Part shown: positions 25,052-33,734 of the stretch, one piece after another
Position numbering within the stretch: position 1 is the stretch's first letter
How the letters are laid out: each line of letters opens with the position of its first letter
Origin: CAVSWN01 sp046728115
GTDB taxonomy: Bacteria; Acidobacteriota; Vicinamibacteria; Vicinamibacterales; CAVVIG01
Direction: 5' to 3'
Assembly (NCBI GenBank): GCA_046728115.1
Contig: JBKPDW010000024.1
Coordinates: 1-39,615 of the forward strand
Length of the DNA: 39,615 nucleotides
The notes under the pieces: model-generated
Seen by the model: the letters and a program-made list of their open reading frames with translations, nothing else
Told to the model about the DNA's origin: nothing
Databases searched by the model: none
Translations under genes and position numbers: made by a program

Positions 25052-28000
25052 ATGCGTCGGAAGCTCACGTGCCTTGTCATGTTGTTCTATCTCGCGATCT
25101 CCACTGGGACCCTTCATGCACAATCGCGCACCGGCACTATCTTCGGTGTGGTACGCGACCCAACCGGCGGCGTGCTGCCCGGCGCCGCAGTCGCGGCGAC
25201 CGAGGAAGCGACCACCGTCTCGCGCGAAACGGTCTCTGACGGCAGCGGACGTTTCGAATTCGCGCTGTTGCCGATCGGACGCTACACCATCAAGGTGACC
25301 CTGAGCGGCTTCAGCGAAGCGAGCGCGCCCAATGTCCGGCTCGAGACTCAACAGGATCGCGAAGTCAACTTCACGTTGTCCCTGCGCAACATCGAGGAAT
25401 CGACGACTGTCACGGCCTCGTCGGTCCTGGTCGAAGTCGAGCGCCGCACGGCCTCGCTCGGCCAGGTGATCAACAGCCAGCAGGTGGCCGATCTTCCACT
25501 GAACGGCCGGAACTTCGTGCAGCTCGGCACGCTGGCCTCCGGCGCGGTCAAAGGGGAAGGTGCCTTCTTCAACAACAAAGGCACGACGGAGGTATCCATC
25601 CGGGGCTCCACGTCGATTTCCGTGCAGGGAATGCGGGAGAACGCCAACGACTTTCTCCTGGACGGCATCGACAACAACGAGCTCACGGCAGGCGCGATCT
25701 CGATCCTGCCGTCGGTCGAATCGATCCAGGAGTTCAAGGTGCTGACCAACAGCTACTCGGCCGAGTACGGCAGCCGCGGCGGCGGCACGGTGCTGGTCTC
25801 CACCAAGAGCGGAACGAACGCCCTTCACGGTACGGCCTTCGAGTTCCTACGGGACGACGCCTTCGACTCCCGGAATTACTTCGAGACCACGAAAGGGAAA
25901 TTCAATCAGAACCAGTTTGGCGGATCGGCGGGCGGGCCGATCGTGCACGGCAAAAGCTTCTTCTTCGGGGACTACCAGGGGTTCAAGATCCTTCAGGCGC
26001 AGCCGGTGCTGACGACGGTGCCGACGCTGAAGATGCGGCAGGGCGACTTCAGTGAGAGCTTTCCCGGGTCGCCGGCCCGAACGATCTTCGATCCGGCAAC
26101 GACGCAGGTCGACCCCGTGACCGGTCAGCTGACACGCGCGGCGTTTCCAAACAACCAGATTCCCGCCAATCGTATCAGTCCGATCGCGGTGCAGCTGCTG
26201 AACCTCTACCCGCTGCCACAGTACAGCGATCGACTGGCGAACAACTTCACGGCGAACCCCATCAAGGATTTCGACCAGAATTACTTGAACGGACGCATCG
26301 ATCACAACTTCTCGAACGCCGACACGCTCTTCGGCCGCTTCACGTGGGATCGCGCCACACAGTTCTATCCGTATGCATTCCCGTACGGGCGCGCAGGCAC
26401 GTTCGGAACGGTGGACTACCTGACACGGGCGCGCAACCTGGTCGTCTCCGAAACCCACATCTTCTCGCCTCGTTTCCTGAACCAGGGCACGTTCGGGTTC
26501 AACTACGTCCGCAACGACATGCAGTCGATCGGCGACGGCCAGAATCTGCCGACGCAGTTCGGGATCCCGGGCGCGAACAATGGCGACTTCGAGACGTCCG
26601 GTCTGACCTCCATCAATCCGGCGCTCGGTTTCACGAGCCTGGGGAACCGCGTCTTCACGCCGTTTATCGGAGGCACCAAGATTTTTCACGTCGTTGACAC
26701 CGTCAGCTACATTCGCGGTGCCCACACGATGAAAATGGGCGGCACGATTCGCTGGATGAACATGGACGTCCTGGGCGCGAATGCGTACTCCGGCAGCTTC
26801 ACGTTCAGCCAGCTGTTCACCTCAGGATTCACCAACGGCGTACTCAACGCGAACACCGGTCATCCCATCGCGAGCCTGCTGCTCGGACTGCCGGCGTCGG
26901 GCAGCAAATCGCAGGCCTTCGGCGGGTACGTGACGACGCGTAAGTGGCAGGAGTACCGTGTGTACTACGACGACACGTGGCAGGTGGGCTCGGGCCTCAC
27001 GCTCAATCTTGGTCTTGCCTACAACCTGACGAGCCCGCAGTACGAAGCCGACGATCGGCAGGCGAACTTCCTGTTCGACACTGGCCAGTTCCTGATCTCG
27101 GGTCAGAATGCGGACAAGTACGCCGGCGTCAAGTGGGACAAGAACAACATAGAACCGCGGCTCGGCGTCGCGTGGAGCCCGGCCGTCGACAGCAAAGTGG
27201 CCGTTCGAGGCGGCTACGGCGTGTTCCACGACGTGTCCGCGATTGGCGGCGTGCAGGGACTGGTTTACAACCCGCCCTATTTCGCTGACCTCGCCTTTAC
27301 GAGTGACAACATCACGCCGCAATGGACGTTGCAAAGCGGGTTTCCAGGCGTGACGCCGCCAAACCCGGCCACCTACACCGGAAACGTGTTCCTCACCGAG
27401 CTGGACAACCAGCAGGGCACGATCCAGATGTGGAACGTCAACGTCCAGCGCGAGATGTCCGGGTTCGTGTTGACCGCCGCATACGCCGGCACGGCGGGGC
27501 GGAACATCCAGAGCAAGGGCTGGAATCTGAACAGCGCGCCACCGGGTCCGGGAACCAACCTGGCAAGCCGCCGTCCGTATCCGCAGTACAACACGTTCAA
27601 CGCCACGCTCGGCCGGGGAACGCTCGATCACAACTCCTTGCAGCTCAAGGGCGAGCGACAGCTCTCAGGTGGTTTGTACATGCTGGCCGCGTACACGTAC
27701 GGCAAAACGGAAACCAATGGCGCCGGGCAGAACGTCGGCGTCGGCCAGGGCGTGCGGTACTTCCCCTACCTGCCGTTCCCGGACGCCGACCTCGGGGCAT
27801 CGGACACCGACGTGCGTCACATCTTCACCCTGAGCTACATCTACGAGCTGCCCTTCGGGAATGGCCGCATGTACGGCAGCAACATGAGCGGTGTGGCCGA
27901 GGCGTTGCTCGGCAACTGGCAGGTGAACGGCATCATCCGGTCGCGTTCGGGTCTTCCGCTGGCGTTTTCGATGGCCACGGATCAGTCCGGGACCGGGCTC

Positions 28001-28351
28001 GGCAACCGGCCGAATGTCACGTGCGATCCCACTCTGCCGAGCGATCAACGTTCCGTCTTGCAGTGGTTCAATACGGCGTGCTTCGCCGCACCCACGCCGG
28101 GCACGTTTGGCAATGCTCCGCGCACGATGCTGACGGGCCCCGGTCTCACCAATGTGGACCTGTCATTCTTCAAGTCGTTCAGGATCCACGACCAGCAAAC
28201 GGTGCAGTTCAGAGCCGAGATCTTCAACCTTCTGAACACGGCGCAGTTCGCCAACCCGGCGACGAGCGTCGGCGGCGTTGGCTTCGGCCAGATCACGTCG
28301 ACGATCAATCCTGCGCGACAGGTACAGTTCGCTTTGAAGTACGCATTTTGA
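25052..28351 (+). CDS. TonB-dependent receptor with N-terminal carboxypeptidase-regulatory domain (Oar-like)
   Basis: A 1099-aa outer-membrane receptor. A signal peptide ends after Ala23 (TLHA before QSRTG). Residues of about 28-115 form a carboxypeptidase-regulatory-like domain (GVVRDPTGGVLPGA, GRYTIKVTLSGF). A plug follows with LPLNGRNFVQLGTLASG and an NDFLLDGIDNNE segment, then a large beta-barrel ending in aromatic Phe (FALKYAF), the usual outer-membrane assembly signal. ATG 25052 has a GGAGG site at 25039-25043. This is the acidobacterial Oar-like class used for large or complex substrates. Being followed by nucleoside genes, it may import nucleosides, nucleotides or oligonucleotides across the outer membrane; that is inference. 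Confidence 0.9.
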   Translation: MRRKLTCLVMLFYLAISTGTLHAQSRTGTIFGVVRDPTGGVLPGAAVAATEEATTVSRETVSDGSGRFEFALLPIGRYTIKVTLSGFSEASAPNVRLETQQDREVNFTLSLRNIEESTTVTASSVLVEVERRTASLGQVINSQQVADLPLNGRNFVQLGTLASGAVKGEGAFFNNKGTTEVSIRGSTSISVQGMRENANDFLLDGIDNNELTAGAISILPSVESIQEFKVLTNSYSAEYGSRGGGTVLVSTKSGTNALHGTAFEFLRDDAFDSRNYFETTKGKFNQNQFGGSAGGPIVHGKSFFFGDYQGFKILQAQPVLTTVPTLKMRQGDFSESFPGSPARTIFDPATTQVDPVTGQLTRAAFPNNQIPANRISPIAVQLLNLYPLPQYSDRLANNFTANPIKDFDQNYLNGRIDHNFSNADTLFGRFTWDRATQFYPYAFPYGRAGTFGTVDYLTRARNLVVSETHIFSPRFLNQGTFGFNYVRNDMQSIGDGQNLPTQFGIPGANNGDFETSGLTSINPALGFTSLGNRVFTPFIGGTKIFHVVDTVSYIRGAHTMKMGGTIRWMNMDVLGANAYSGSFTFSQLFTSGFTNGVLNANTGHPIASLLLGLPASGSKSQAFGGYVTTRKWQEYRVYYDDTWQVGSGLTLNLGLAYNLTSPQYEADDRQANFLFDTGQFLISGQNADKYAGVKWDKNNIEPRLGVAWSPAVDSKVAVRGGYGVFHDVSAIGGVQGLVYNPPYFADLAFTSDNITPQWTLQSGFPGVTPPNPATYTGNVFLTELDNQQGTIQMWNVNVQREMSGFVLTAAYAGTAGRNIQSKGWNLNSAPPGPGTNLASRRPYPQYNTFNATLGRGTLDHNSLQLKGERQLSGGLYMLAAYTYGKTETNGAGQNVGVGQGVRYFPYLPFPDADLGASDTDVRHIFTLSYIYELPFGNGRMYGSNMSGVAEALLGNWQVNGIIRSRSGLPLAFSMATDQSGTGLGNRPNVTCDPTLPSDQRSVLQWFNTACFAAPTPGTFGNAPRTMLTGPGLTNVDLSFFKSFRIHDQQTVQFRAEIFNLLNTAQFANPATSVGGVGFGQITSTINPARQVQFALKYAF

Positions 28352-28485
28352 CAGTGCGTCGCGAAACTTGGATGATTCGTGTCCACGGTTTGGGCCCGTG
28401 ACCTCGGTGGTAATGCATTTGTTCGGAAAGCGGATCTACCACGGAGGCCCCTGAAAAAATGGAGGGCACGGATTCAATTCTGAGG

Positions 28486-28506
28486 TGCTCTCTTCGAAGA
28501 GGAGCA
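28486..28506 (+). promoter_or_regulatory. Hairpin over the Shine-Dalgarno of the transporter gene
   Basis: In the 162-bp gap after the TonB receptor, UGCUC (28486-28490) pairs with GAGCA (28502-28506) and UCU (28491-28493) with AGA (28498-28500), leaving a UCGA loop and one bulged G. The 3' arm holds the AGGAG ribosome site (28500-28504) of the transporter ATG at 28514. It could lower or regulate translation. No T-run follows, so it is not a terminator. Apart from this, the gap holds only a weak CACGG/CCGTG stem (28383-28399). Confidence 0.33.
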
Positions 28507-28513
28507 GCGACCA

Positions 28514-29500
28514 ATGTTCGTGCCCGCGAGTTTTGCCGTTGCAATGCTCATGATGGTCACCAGCACGCTCTGCTGGGGATCGTGGGCCAATACGTACAAA
28601 CTGACGAAGGCCTACCGATTCGAGCTGTTCTACTGGGACTATGCCGTCGGCATCTTCCTCGTATCGCTCATCTTCGCCCTCACGCTCGGCTCCATCGGCG
28701 ACGATGCCAACAGCTTCATGAACAATGTCCGGTCGGCCGACGGGTCCAATATCGTGTACGCGCTCATCGGCGGCTTCATTTTCAATATAGCCAATCTGCT
28801 GCTCGTCGCGGGCATCGAGATGGCGGGTCTGGCCATTGCGTTCCCCTTGTCGATCGGCATCGCGCTCGTCGTCGGCGTGGTGCTGAGCTACGTCCTGCAG
28901 CCCAAAGGGGATGCGGTGATGCTTGGGGTTGGAGTGGCTCTCGCCATCCTGGCTGTGATCCTGGATGGCAAGGCCTACGGCAGCCTGCTCTCGGGCGGTT
29001 CCGCGGTGTCGCGCAAGAGCGTGGTGGTGTGCATCGTCTCGGGACTTCTGATGGGTTCGTTCGCGCCATTCGTGACGCGTGCGCTCACGGCCGGTCATGC
29101 GCTTTCGCCCTACAGCATCGCCGTGTTCTTCACGCTGGGATCGTTCCTGTGCTGCTTTGTGGTCAACACATATTTCATGCGCAATCCGCTCGTTGGCGCG
29201 CCCGTCGACTTCAGTGCATTTTTCCGCGCGCGGCCCGTCGATCATCTCCTGGGTGTCCTCGGCGGGTTCGCGTGGGGCACGGGGGCGGTGTTCAACTTCG
29301 TGGCGGCGGGCCTGGTTGGCGTCGCCATTTCGTACGCGGTCGGCCAGGCCGCGCCAATGGTGGCAGCCGCATGGGGCGTGTTCGTGTGGAAGGAATTTCG
29401 CGGGGCGAGCAGCAGGGCGTGGCTGTATCTCACCGGCATGTTCGTCAGCTATCTGCTGGCGCTTTTCGTCATCTCCCGGGCCGTCACCGCGGGCTCGTGA
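28514..29500 (+). CDS. GRP/ureide-permease-like sugar or nucleoside transporter
   Basis: A 328-aa inner-membrane protein with about ten predicted helices, related to the DMT-type GRP sugar transporters and ureide permeases. Helix 1 contains STLCWGSWANTYKL, a motif typical of this group, followed by RFELFYWDYAVG. The second half repeats the pattern with GGFAWGTGAVFNFVA and SYAVGQAAPMVAAAWG. The AGGAG ribosome site lies in a hairpin (separate entry). It sits between a TonB receptor and nucleoside hydrolases with ribokinase downstream. Since the hydrolases are exported, the cargo may be ribose or free bases released in the periplasm rather than intact nucleosides. The ureide permease branch carries purine breakdown products, which fits. 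Confidence 0.75.
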   Translation: MFVPASFAVAMLMMVTSTLCWGSWANTYKLTKAYRFELFYWDYAVGIFLVSLIFALTLGSIGDDANSFMNNVRSADGSNIVYALIGGFIFNIANLLLVAGIEMAGLAIAFPLSIGIALVVGVVLSYVLQPKGDAVMLGVGVALAILAVILDGKAYGSLLSGGSAVSRKSVVVCIVSGLLMGSFAPFVTRALTAGHALSPYSIAVFFTLGSFLCCFVVNTYFMRNPLVGAPVDFSAFFRARPVDHLLGVLGGFAWGTGAVFNFVAAGLVGVAISYAVGQAAPMVAAAWGVFVWKEFRGASSRAWLYLTGMFVSYLLALFVISRAVTAGS

Positions 29501-29549
29501 TGGTGCGTTGTCGGGGGAAACGCCGACCCTCAGAACTGGAGGTTCAGCG

Positions 29550-30668
29550 ATGATTCGCAACCGTTCCTCGATTTCGGCGGCGGCAGCGTGTCTGTCGCTG
29601 ACGATCGGCGCCGCTCCCGCGTATGCGCAAGGGAGGAAGGTGATTGTGGACCAGGACGCGCGAGGTCCCGCGAGCACCGACATGCAATCGATTTTGCTCT
29701 TCCTGCAGGCTCCAGACGTCGATGTCCTGGGCATCACCCTTGTCGCCGGCGACATGTGGCTGAAGGAAGAGACGCAGCGAACGCTGCGAGCGGTCGAAAT
29801 CGCTCAGCGGACCGATGTCCCAGTGGTACCTGGCGCCGAGAACCCGCTCGTCAACACCAAGGAAGAATCCGAGGCGTGGGAGGCGCAGTACGGCCAGCTC
29901 GGATTCAAGGGCGCGTGGACCGCGCGGTCCTACCATCCTCCGGATGTGGTGCCCGAACTGAAGGAGGGCATGCCGACGACGAAGCCGCTGCAGGAGCACG
30001 CCGCGAACTTCATCGTGCGGATGGTCCACAAGTACCCGAACGAGGTGACCATCTATGCCGGCGGGCCGCTCACGAACATCGCTCTCGCGCTGCGGCTCGA
30101 TCCGCAGGTTGCGACGCTGGCGAGGGAGCTCGTGCTGATGGGATCCGGATTCAACGTCGGCCAGGGCGGCATCCATCGGATCAACGGACGCCGCGAGTTC
30201 AACTGGTGGTTCGACCCCGAGGCTGTCCGTATCACGATGAGCGCGCCGTGGAAGAAGATCACCATCACGCCAGTGGACATCTCGGTGAAGACGCGCCTGA
30301 GCGACGAGATCAAAGCAGAAATTGCCAAGGCGAAGACACCCGTCGCCGAATATCACACGAAGTTCGCCGGCGGCAGCTATATGTGGGACGAGATCGCCGC
30401 CCTCGCCTGGATGGATCCGTCGATCATCACGAAACAGGATCAGCTCTACGTCAACATCGACATCGATCACGGTGCCAGCTACGGTCAGACGATCTTTGTC
30501 GAAGCGACGGTTCCCGGGGCGGATGGCAGGACGATGATGCCGCGCAAGATGCCCGCGTGGTGGCAGGTGTCGACGGTCCAATGGGATCTCGACACGGCGA
30601 AATTCTACAAGAAATACATCGAGCTCATGTCGCTCCCGCCGAGGCAGCGACAGCCCGGCTCCAGGTAG
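29550..30668 (+). CDS. Exported nucleoside hydrolase (IUNH-like), copy 1
   Basis: A 372-aa nucleoside N-ribohydrolase-family protein, predicted to release base and ribose from nucleosides. A signal peptide ends near Ala26 (APAYA before QGRK), implying a periplasmic location, unlike most bacterial family members. ATG 29550 has a GGAGG site at 29538-29542. Family motifs: IVDQD at the N-terminus, YAGGPLTNIALALR, EFNWWFDPEA, and IDIDHGASYGQT for the late Asp-His element. The calcium-binding Asp cluster, normally DTDPGxDD, is altered to DQD with a later Asp seven residues on, so metal geometry or specificity may differ. Tandem paralogue of the next gene. Confidence 0.85.
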   Translation: MIRNRSSISAAAACLSLTIGAAPAYAQGRKVIVDQDARGPASTDMQSILLFLQAPDVDVLGITLVAGDMWLKEETQRTLRAVEIAQRTDVPVVPGAENPLVNTKEESEAWEAQYGQLGFKGAWTARSYHPPDVVPELKEGMPTTKPLQEHAANFIVRMVHKYPNEVTIYAGGPLTNIALALRLDPQVATLARELVLMGSGFNVGQGGIHRINGRREFNWWFDPEAVRITMSAPWKKITITPVDISVKTRLSDEIKAEIAKAKTPVAEYHTKFAGGSYMWDEIAALAWMDPSIITKQDQLYVNIDIDHGASYGQTIFVEATVPGADGRTMMPRKMPAWWQVSTVQWDLDTAKFYKKYIELMSLPPRQRQPGSR

Positions 30669-30672
30669 CGAC

Positions 30673-31800
30673 ATGCGACAACATGGCGTGCGAACGGTCC
30701 GAATTGCGGTACTGAGCATCGTGCTCGCCGGCATCAGCCTGGACGCACGCGCACAACCGGCCGGTAGACAATCCAGCCAGACCAAACGCAAGGTGTTCAT
30801 CGACCAGGATGGCGCCGGGCCTGCGGGCACCGACACGCTGTCAACCCTGGCTCTGCTCCAATCGGCTGATGTCGAAGTCCTGGGGATTGCTGTCACCTCG
30901 GGCGATGTGTGGGCAAGGACCGGAGTCCAGAATTTCCTGCGGATGCTCGAGCTGACGGGTCACCAGAACGTGCCGGTCGCCATGGGCGCCGAGCTGCCTC
31001 TCATCAACACTCGCGAGGAGACGAAGATGTGGGAGGAGCAGTTCGGCGAGTTCGGATACAAGGGTGCGTGGAACGCCTCGCGCTACCGCGATCCGAACGA
31101 CGTGCCCACGCCCGCAGCCGGCGCCACGACCCTCAAGCCCGTCGCCACACATGGCGCGCTGTTGCTCATCGACACCGTTCGAAAGCACCCTGACGACGTG
31201 ACCGTCTGGGTGGGTGGACCCTTGACGACGGTAGCTTTGGCGCTGCGGCTCGATCCGGAGATCGCCAGCCTCGCCAAGGAGCTCGTGCTCATGGGCGCGG
31301 GCTTCAACGTGGACAAGGGTGGCAACCACCGGATCAACGGGCGACGCGAGTTCAACTGGTGGTGGGATCCGGAGGCGACGCGGATCGCGATGAGTGCGCC
31401 GTGGAAGAAGATCACGATCACGCCCGTCGACATCTCAATCAAGACGACATTCGGGGCAGATCTCAAAAAGCGGATCGCCGCGTCCACCTCGCCGGCTGCG
31501 CTGTACGTGACGAAGTACACGTCCAATCCGGGAGGCGACGGTTACATGTGGGACGAGATCGCGGCGCTGGCATACCTCGATCCGACGCTCATCACGAGCC
31601 AGCAGAATCTCTACGTGAACATCGACATCGATCACGGCGCCAGCTACGGGCAGACGATCTTCGTCGAAGCCGAGGTGCCCGGGCCGGACGGCAAGATGGC
31701 ACCGAGGAAGATGCCGACGTGGTGGCACGTGGCTACCGTGCAGTGGGACCTCGATCTGCCAAGGTTCTACGACATGTTTGCAGCGCTGATGAGCAGGTGA
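30673..31800 (+). CDS. Exported nucleoside hydrolase (IUNH-like), copy 2
   Basis: A 375-aa paralogue of the preceding gene, four bases after its stop. A signal peptide ends near Ala27 (LDARA before QPAG). Shared motifs include FIDQD, VGGPLTTVALALR, a REFNWWWDPEA block identical but for one residue, MSAPWKKITITPVDIS and IDIDHGASYGQTIF. The two share long identical blocks, pointing to tandem duplication, yet the N-terminal third has diverged, suggesting different nucleoside preference. Like copy 1, the usual DTDPGxDD metal motif is replaced by DQD followed by a displaced Asp. It probably hydrolyses nucleosides in the periplasm, feeding the transporter and ribokinase. Confidence 0.85.
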   Translation: MRQHGVRTVRIAVLSIVLAGISLDARAQPAGRQSSQTKRKVFIDQDGAGPAGTDTLSTLALLQSADVEVLGIAVTSGDVWARTGVQNFLRMLELTGHQNVPVAMGAELPLINTREETKMWEEQFGEFGYKGAWNASRYRDPNDVPTPAAGATTLKPVATHGALLLIDTVRKHPDDVTVWVGGPLTTVALALRLDPEIASLAKELVLMGAGFNVDKGGNHRINGRREFNWWWDPEATRIAMSAPWKKITITPVDISIKTTFGADLKKRIAASTSPAALYVTKYTSNPGGDGYMWDEIAALAYLDPTLITSQQNLYVNIDIDHGASYGQTIFVEAEVPGPDGKMAPRKMPTWWHVATVQWDLDLPRFYDMFAALMSR

Positions 31801-31803
31801 AAC

Positions 31804-32518
31804 GTGAAGCGTTCCCTCGTCATTGCGATCGCACTCGCACTGTGGTGCCCGGCGGCGTCGGGCCAGCCCGCCTCCTTGCAGAACGCCGTGCAGAAGGTCA
31901 TCTTCGACACCGATTTCGTCATTCCACCCCAGGACGATTCGATGGCGCTGTTGCTGGCGCTGAAATCGCCTGAATTGCAGATCCTCGGGGTCACGACCGT
32001 CGCCGGCAACGACAGCATGGAGCGCGCTACGTCGGACGCGCTCCGTGTGCTGGAGATTGCCCAACGCCCGGATATTCCGGTGTACCGAGGCGCGAACATG
32101 CCGCTCGTCCACGAGAAGACCGAGTGGGCGACGACGGTTCACGGCTGGTGGTGGTCCGACGATCCGCCGCCGGCGCCGCCTGGAGGATTCGCGAAACGAG
32201 GCCCCGAGCGCGAGAGCGCGATCGATGATCACGGCCCTGCTGAAAGAGCGAATGGGACCGCTCTTCGAGAGGACGCCCACACGTGGGGGAAACATGCACG
32301 ACCAGCTCACGGTCGGCGCACTGATCGATCCCACGCTGGTCAAGGTGCAGGAATTGTATGTGGACGTGGATATCAACCACGGTCCCAACTACGGCGTGTC
32401 GGTCGGAGCGCCGAAGATCTGGGAGGGCGGCGAAGGCGCCAAGAAGGTGACAGTCCAATACGACGTGGACTTCGATCGGTTCATTCGCATGTTCGTCGAT
32501 CGGCTTACGAGAAAATGA
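31804..32518 (+). pseudogene. Third nucleoside hydrolase, inactivated by internal deletion and frameshift
   Basis: The 5' part (31804 to about 32220) encodes a signal peptide and a nucleoside-hydrolase N-terminus (IFDTDFVIPPQDDS, TTVAGNDSMERATSDALRVL) up to a PERESA sequence. From about 32225, the +1-shifted frame gives a typical C-terminus (ITALLKERMGPLFERTP, MHDQLTVGALIDPTLV, VDVDINHGPNYG) ending at TGA 32518. The middle, with the equivalent of GGPLTNIALALR and the FNWWFDPEA block, is missing: about 85-95 codons by comparison with the neighbours. The loss is not a multiple of three. The N-terminal frame runs on to 32568 only as nonsense. An assembly collapse at the junction near 32220 is an alternative. 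Not expected to be functional. Confidence 0.85.
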
Positions 32519-32564
32519 TCAGCAGCCGCTCGTGGGCGGCCACGGCTTCCAAGGGACGGGGACG

Positions 32565-33530
32565 ATGATGGCCAAGCGAACCAGGATTGCGGTGGTCGGC
32601 AGCGCCAACGTGGATCTCACGACGTTTTCCGATCGCTTCCCCAAAGCAGGAGAGACGATCTTCGGCGATCGCTTCGATCTCGGTTGGGGTGGAAAGGGCG
32701 CAAATCAAGCGGTCGCGGCCCGACAGTGCGGCGCCGATGTGTTCATGATCGGCTGCGTGGGCGACGATCTCTTTGGCCCGGCAACCATCCGGAACTTCGA
32801 ATCGCTGGGCATCGACGCCAGCCACCTGCGGGTCGTCTCCGGTGCGTCGAGCGGCGTCGCACCGATCTTCGTCGAATCCAACGGACAAAACAGAATCATC
32901 GTCGTGAAGGGGGCCAACGATCTCCTGAAGCCGAGCGACGTGGATGAAGCCCGAGCCATCCTCGAGCAGGTCGACTGCATCGTTCTGCAATTCGAGATCC
33001 CGCTCGAGACCGTGTATCACACGGTCGCTTTCGCGCACGAGCGCGCCATTCGTTGTATCGTCAACCCGGCACCGGCGCTGCCGATCGACATTCGGGCGTT
33101 GGCCGGTGTGGACTACTTCGTGCCGAACGAGACGGAGGCAGAGACGATTAGCGGGCTCCCGGTCCGATCGGTTGAGGACGCCAGGTCGTGTGCCACGCAC
33201 CTGGTCGATCAGGGTATCCGGCGCGTCATCATCACGTTGGGCGAAAACGGCGCGCTGCTGGCGGAGCGTGACCGGACCGATCTCATCCCGCCGTTCAAGG
33301 TGCAGACCAAGGATTCGACTGGCGCGGGTGACGCGTTTGTCGGCAGCTTTGCCGTGTTCCTCGGAGAGGGACTCGCCGAACGCGACGCCATCGCACGAGC
33401 AAATCTCTATGCCGCTCTCTCGACAATGAGAGTAGGCACGCAGAAATCGTTCGCAACACGGGCACGCTTCGAGGAAGCGTGGCAAGGCAGGACAGGACCG
33501 CAGCCGTTCACCGACAAGCAGGCTGTATAG
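32565..33530 (+). CDS. rbsK: Ribokinase (PfkB family)
   Basis: Phosphorylates D-ribose to ribose 5-phosphate with ATP in the cytoplasm. The roughly 321-aa protein has the PfkB/ribokinase signatures: VGSANVDLTTFSDRFPKAGET, the sugar-binding GWGGKGANQAVAA and the catalytic GAGDAF with Asp256 near the C-terminus. Starts at ATG 32565 or 32568; an upstream in-frame GTG at 32532 adds residues unlike the family. It closes a locus with two nucleoside hydrolases and a pseudogene, and would consume the ribose those enzymes release. Other PfkB sugar kinases are similar, but the match to ribokinase motifs and the context are strong. Confidence 0.92.
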   Translation: MMAKRTRIAVVGSANVDLTTFSDRFPKAGETIFGDRFDLGWGGKGANQAVAARQCGADVFMIGCVGDDLFGPATIRNFESLGIDASHLRVVSGASSGVAPIFVESNGQNRIIVVKGANDLLKPSDVDEARAILEQVDCIVLQFEIPLETVYHTVAFAHERAIRCIVNPAPALPIDIRALAGVDYFVPNETEAETISGLPVRSVEDARSCATHLVDQGIRRVIITLGENGALLAERDRTDLIPPFKVQTKDSTGAGDAFVGSFAVFLGEGLAERDAIARANLYAALSTMRVGTQKSFATRARFEEAWQGRTGPQPFTDKQAV

Positions 33531-33682
33531 AGCGTTCGAGACTCCCTTGTCCGCGGGCTAACTCAGTCATCCGCGGTCCATGGATCGAATCAGGATTATT
33601 CCCCGACCGAATCTGCGTAGACTCGATCTTTGATCGCATTCAATGAGGGAGGACACCGTTCGATGACGCGCGGGACACAAAG

Positions 33683-33704
33683 CGGGCGTCGTTACCGACG
33701 CCCG
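33683..33704. terminator. Terminator-like hairpin between convergent genes
   Basis: CGGGCGTCG (33683-33691) pairs perfectly with CGACGCCCG (33696-33704) around a TTAC loop: a 9-bp GC-rich stem between the end of rbsK (33530) and the end of the leftward aminotransferase gene (33735). No proper T-run follows on the plus strand; the minus strand has a weak CTTTGTGT tract. It may terminate leftward transcription or act as a bidirectional stem. The rest of 33531-33734 shows nothing else recognisable. Confidence 0.5.
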
Positions 33705-33734
33705 TCAGTGTGCCGGGATCGCTCGGAGATCCGT

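Noticed and set aside
28383..28399. CACGG/CCGTG stem after the TonB receptor, considered as a terminator
   Set aside because: The stem is only 5 bp and no T-run follows.
32045..32224. Upstream part of the frame that carries the hydrolase pseudogene's C-terminus
   Set aside because: This stretch is the shifted frame of the real N-terminal part. Only codons from about 32225 on resemble nucleoside hydrolase.
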